Shown here: one piece after another, positions 7,219 to 9,566 of the stretch | Position numbering within the stretch: the first letter of the stretch is position 1 | Layout: each line of letters opens with the position of its first letter | NCBI GenBank assembly: GCA_902778205.1 | Contig: CACYWX010000166.1 | Coordinates: 1-9,566, forward strand | Reading direction: 5' to 3' | From: an uncultured Ruminococcus sp. | GTDB lineage: Bacteria; Bacillota; Clostridia; Oscillospirales; CAG-272 | Length of the DNA: 9,566 bases | Notes under the pieces: model-generated | Seen by the model: the letters and a program-made list of their open reading frames with translations, nothing else | The model's database searches: none | Told to the model about the DNA's origin: nothing | Position numbers and translations under genes: made by a program

Positions 7219-7463
7219 AAACGCCGCCCCGGACCGATTCGCCCCGACGGGTATCGAAGATCTATCTGCGAACGCCCTCGGAGGAATCCACCCAGTACAG
7301 GAGAGCCGCCGCACTCTGCGCGATCTTTCCGGGACCGGTCCCCGCGGTGTTCTATTCCGAGAAGAAGAAGGCGTATCTCACCCCCGTCGGCGTGAACGGC
7401 TCAGCCTTCCTGACGGAGGAGCTGAAGGAGCTGCTGGGCGCGGACAACGTGGTTCTGCGCTGA
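6981..7463 (+). pseudogene. dnaE: C-terminal part of dnaE in the -1 frame
   Basis: This is the continuation of DnaE after the frame break, not an independent gene. It resumes inside the OB fold as IAVVAVSGTVSAREEEDPKL, matching the family pattern V-x-G-x-(L/V)-S-x-R-E-(D/E)-E-x-P-K-L. It then has CDRMVPL, a charged low-complexity linker (about 7090-7240) and the Firmicutes DnaE tail KIYLRTPS, FPGPVPAVFY, EKKKAYLTPVGV, LLGADNVVL, ending at TGA 7461-7463. About eight residues that normally lie between FPKxLEK and this strand are missing. That fits loss of roughly 22 nt rather than a single-base slip. A GTG at 6987 could nominally start a separate ORF, but no ribosome binding site precedes it. 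The change may be a real mutation or an assembly artefact. Confidence 0.85.
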
Positions 7464-7522
7464 GGCCGGAAAATGGCCTGAAACAGGGAAAAACCGCGTA
7501 AAAAGATGGAAAAAAACGGCAA

Positions 7523-7558
7523 AATCCCATAAAAATCAGATTCGGTTCATATGGGATT
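7523..7558 (+). promoter_or_regulatory. 9-bp inverted repeat upstream of the PBP promoter, candidate operator
   Basis: AATCCCATA (7522/7523-7531) and TATGGGATT (7550-7558) are perfectly complementary, separated by 18 nt. The right arm ends 13 nt before the TATAAT box, where the -35 region would be. It could be an operator for a dimeric regulator or an RNA hairpin. On the + strand no T-rich stretch directly follows it, so termination of dnaE is less likely. Confidence 0.4.
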
Positions 7559-7571
7559 CAAAAATTGGGTT

Positions 7572-7577
7572 TATAAT
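7572..7577 (+). promoter_or_regulatory. Probable -10 box of the PBP promoter
   Basis: This is a perfect TATAAT, 35 nt before the ATG at 7613, in an AT-rich context. The -35 is weak: the position giving a 17-nt spacer reads ATATGG, and TTCATA at 7546-7551 would give a long 20-nt spacer. It also lacks an extended-10 TGn. Activity may depend on an activator or be modest; the inverted repeat over the -35 area is suggestive. Confidence 0.55.
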
Positions 7578-7595
7578 AAGGAACGCAAAGCTATC

Positions 7596-7616
7596 ATGAA
7601 AGGTCGCGCATCATGA
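7596..7616 (+). other. Six-codon leader ORF overlapping the PBP start
   Basis: ATG at 7596 opens a reading frame for M-K-G-R-A-S, with TGA at 7614-7616 overlapping the PBP ATG (7613-7615) as ATGA. AAGGA (7578-7582) lies 13 nt upstream of this ATG, and AAAGG (7599-7603) lies 9 nt upstream of 7613. It could couple initiation of the PBP to leader translation, or be chance. Nothing else supports expression. Confidence 0.2.
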
Positions 7617-9566
7617 AGGATTCAAGCAGCCCGCGGGTGAACTGGGGTCTGGAAACGCTTCGTGTGCTGGGGATCATGGGACATGTGCTGTTCCGTGTGT
7701 TCTCCTGGTTCATGAACATTCTCCTGACCCTGCTCCTCATCGGGTTGATATGCGGGATCATCGTCTCGACGGTGTTCGCCATCTATATCAACAATCACCT
7801 GGATCTGGAGATCGATCCCACCTCCATCGTGACGGTGAACCGGGATTCCGCCACCCGTATCTACTACATGAAGTACGATACCATGGAGGACCGCGTCAAC
7901 CGGAACGGGACTCCCGTGGAGATCGAGGACCAGCGGCTGACGGGCGACGATTCCACCATCGCCGTGTCCTTCTCCCAGATCCCGGAGAACCTGTACCACG
8001 CCTTCATCGCCATCGAGGACAAGCGCTTCGAGGAGCACAACGGCGTGGACTGGATTACCACCGCCCAGTCCGTGTTCAAGTTCGTCTTCGGCGGAAACGG
8101 CGGCGGCTCCACCATCACCCAGCAGCTCATCAAGAACGTGACGGGCGAGGATTCCTATACCATCCAGCGGAAGGTGGAGGAGATCTTCCGGGCCCTGAAC
8201 CTGGAAAAGGTCAAGAGCAAGGAGGAGATCTTCGAGGCCTACTGCAACATCGTCTATCTGGGCAACAACTGCGACGGCGTGCAGGCCGCTGCAAACTTCT
8301 ACTTCGGCAAGGACGTGTCCCAGCTGGATCTGGTGGAATGCGCCGCCATCGCCGCCATCGTGCAGAACCCCTCCCAGTTTGAGCCGAAATACCACGACAA
8401 GGACCGCGTGAAGATGGACGCCGATGGCAATCCCGTGCTGAATGAGGACGGCGAGCCCGTCTATATCCGCGGCAACGAATACCGCCGGTGGGTCGTGCTG
8501 GACCAGATGTGCAAGCAGGGCTACATCACCGAGGCCGAGTGCGTGAAGGCCCAGAACACGGAGCTTGTGGTGGTCAGCCACGACGACGAGGAGGACGAGG
8601 TCTCGAGCGAGGGCATGACCATCTACGACTGGTACACCGAGGCGGTCATTTCCCAGCTGATCGTGGACCTGGCGGAGAAATACAACGTGACCCAGCGGGC
8701 CGCCAGCCAGATGATCTTCAACTCCGGCTATAAGATCTACGTCCCCATGGATCCTTACGTGCAGAACACCCTGGAGGAGATCTACGAGAACGACCGGGAG
8801 TATTTCCCCTCCACCGGATCGGGACTTCAGCCCCAGTCGGCCATGGTCATCTGCGATCCCTATACCGGCGACGTGCTGGGCACCGTGGGAGGACGCGGCA
8901 AGAAGATCATCAACCGCGGCACCGACCGGGCCACCGTGGCCACGAGACCGCCGGGATCCTCCATCAAGCCCCTGTCGGTGTACGGACCGGCTCTGGACGC
9001 GGGCGTCATCACGTACGCCACCGCTGTGGACGACACGCCCCTCTACTTCTATCCCTACCTGATCCAGGAGGCAACGGAGTGGAGCGAAGCCCAGTACGGC
9101 TACTACGGCTACCCGAAGAACTTACCTGAGATCTATTACGGCCTGACGCCCATCCACGACGCCATCCGGCGCTCCGTCAACACCGTCGCCATGAAGGTGC
9201 TGAACATGTACGGGGTGGAGAAGTCCTTTAACTTCATGAAGAACGAGCTGAACTTCCACAGCCTGATCGAGGGATACACCAACTCCAGCGGCCAGTACTT
9301 CACCGACATCGGCGAGGCGGCGCTTGCTCTGGGTCAGCCCAACTACGGCGTGACGGTGCTGGAGATGGCGGCCGGGTACTGCATGTTCCAGAACAACGGC
9401 ATGTACAACGAGCCGAACCTCTACCTCTACGTGGAGGACGGCGAGGGAAAGGTCGTGTTCGACTATTCCGACGATCCCCGCATCGTCATCAGCGAGGAGA
9501 GCGCCTCCATCATGACCATTATGCTGCACTCAGAGAATATATGGATGAATATATCAGTGCATCCTT
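7613..9566 (+). CDS. Class A penicillin-binding protein (GT51 glycosyltransferase / transpeptidase), 3' end missing
   Basis: This is a bifunctional peptidoglycan synthase: the GT51 domain polymerises lipid II into glycan strands and the transpeptidase cross-links them outside the membrane. A short cytoplasmic N-terminus precedes one membrane segment (about residues 27-58), leaving the catalytic domains extracytoplasmic. GT51 motifs are E135-D-K-R-F-x-x-H-x-G (catalytic E135), GGSTITQQLIKN, the KVEEIFRAL region, E-x-Y-x-N-I-V-Y-L-G and A-A-x-x-Y-F-G-K. The transpeptidase has S449-S-I-K452 (catalytic serine in RPPGSSIK) and S521-V-N523. The KTG motif lies beyond the window. An acidic repeat insert (around residues 264-282) separates GT51 from its closing helices. 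The start at 7613 is chosen from the AAAGG site and membrane-segment position. The last dozen codons (from about 9530) do not look like PBP sequence and are AT-rich, so the frame may not continue normally. Mrc/PonA-type naming is not resolved. Confidence 0.92.
   Translation, partial: MKDSSSPRVNWGLETLRVLGIMGHVLFRVFSWFMNILLTLLLIGLICGIIVSTVFAIYINNHLDLEIDPTSIVTVNRDSATRIYYMKYDTMEDRVNRNGTPVEIEDQRLTGDDSTIAVSFSQIPENLYHAFIAIEDKRFEEHNGVDWITTAQSVFKFVFGGNGGGSTITQQLIKNVTGEDSYTIQRKVEEIFRALNLEKVKSKEEIFEAYCNIVYLGNNCDGVQAAANFYFGKDVSQLDLVECAAIAAIVQNPSQFEPKYHDKDRVKMDADGNPVLNEDGEPVYIRGNEYRRWVVLDQMCKQGYITEAECVKAQNTELVVVSHDDEEDEVSSEGMTIYDWYTEAVISQLIVDLAEKYNVTQRAASQMIFNSGYKIYVPMDPYVQNTLEEIYENDREYFPSTGSGLQPQSAMVICDPYTGDVLGTVGGRGKKIINRGTDRATVATRPPGSSIKPLSVYGPALDAGVITYATAVDDTPLYFYPYLIQEATEWSEAQYGYYGYPKNLPEIYYGLTPIHDAIRRSVNTVAMKVLNMYGVEKSFNFMKNELNFHSLIEGYTNSSGQYFTDIGEAALALGQPNYGVTVLEMAAGYCMFQNNGMYNEPNLYLYVEDGEGKVVFDYSDDPRIVISEESASIMTIMLHSENIWMNISVHP
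9530..9566. other. AT-rich tail at the window edge with a 12-nt spaced repeat
   Basis: The last 37 nt contain 12 G/C bases (about 32%), in contrast to the GC-rich sequence before them. GAATATAT occurs at 9535-9542 and again at 9547-9554, a 12-nt period. The codons read here (TCA, AAT, ATA, ATA, TCA, CAT, CCT) are uncommon in the neighbouring genes. The residues following SASIMTIML do not match what PBPs normally have there. This may be the edge of an inserted element or a contig-end artefact. Confidence 0.45.

Larger units (their letters stand above)
7464..7612 (+). other. AT-rich intergenic region between dnaE and the PBP gene
   Basis: This 149-nt spacer is much richer in A/T than its surroundings, with A-runs at 7489-7493, 7500-7504, 7510-7516 and 7531-7535. 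Short dyads follow the dnaE stop: AGGCC (7463-7467) with GGCCT (7475-7479), and CCTG-AAA-CAGG (7477-7487). They are too short and lack a T run, so no clear terminator is seen. The right part carries a 9-bp inverted repeat and a -10 box, consistent with a separate promoter for the downstream gene. Confidence 0.6.

Noticed and set aside
7463..7487. Rho-independent terminator of dnaE
   Set aside because: The dyads have only 4-5 bp stems and are followed by A-rich, not T-rich, sequence on the transcribed strand.
1..9566. CRISPR arrays, tRNA or rRNA genes, complete insertion sequences, defence or toxin-antitoxin systems
   Set aside because: No regularly spaced repeats, RNA gene signatures, transposase motifs or defence domains were seen; nearly all of the window is accounted for by housekeeping genes.

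Overview
The window looks like a stretch of chromosome from a GC-rich member of the Firmicutes, most likely class Clostridia. The reasons are the gene set (murB, whiA and a DnaE1-type polymerase in one run, followed by a class A PBP), the Firmicutes-style TyrRS and WhiA, and the strong purine-rich ribosome binding sites. All genes lie on the + strand. They are tightly packed, with strong G/C preference at third codon positions.

Layout: (1) positions 2-130 hold the last 42 codons of a recN-like gene. (2) A 63-nt spacer with a perfect inverted repeat follows. (3) Then comes a compact run: tyrS (194-1417), a YjjG-like HAD phosphatase (1419-2132), murB (2129-3055), an unusually short whiA (3057-3782) and dnaE (3838-7463). 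Junctions in the run are 1 nt, an ATGA overlap, 1 nt and 55 nt, so co-transcription and translational coupling are likely. (4) A 149-nt AT-rich spacer carries a 9-bp inverted repeat and a consensus TATAAT box. (5) A class A penicillin-binding protein starts at 7613 and runs off the right edge before its KTG motif.

The genes serve housekeeping roles: tRNA charging, nucleotide clean-up, peptidoglycan precursor synthesis (MurB) and polymerisation (PBP), chromosome replication (DnaE), recombination repair (RecN) and regulation of growth or division (WhiA). The murB/whiA/dnaE order recalls the common clostridial cluster, but rapZ and yvcK, which often sit between murB and whiA, are absent here.

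I see no undescribed defence, mobile or biosynthetic system. The points that merit a second look are: a frame break in dnaE inside the OB fold, which fits loss of about 22 nt; a WhiA lacking most of its first LAGLIDADG-like half; the rapZ/yvcK-less arrangement; and an abrupt change to AT-rich, non-homologous sequence in the last 37 nt, inside the PBP gene.
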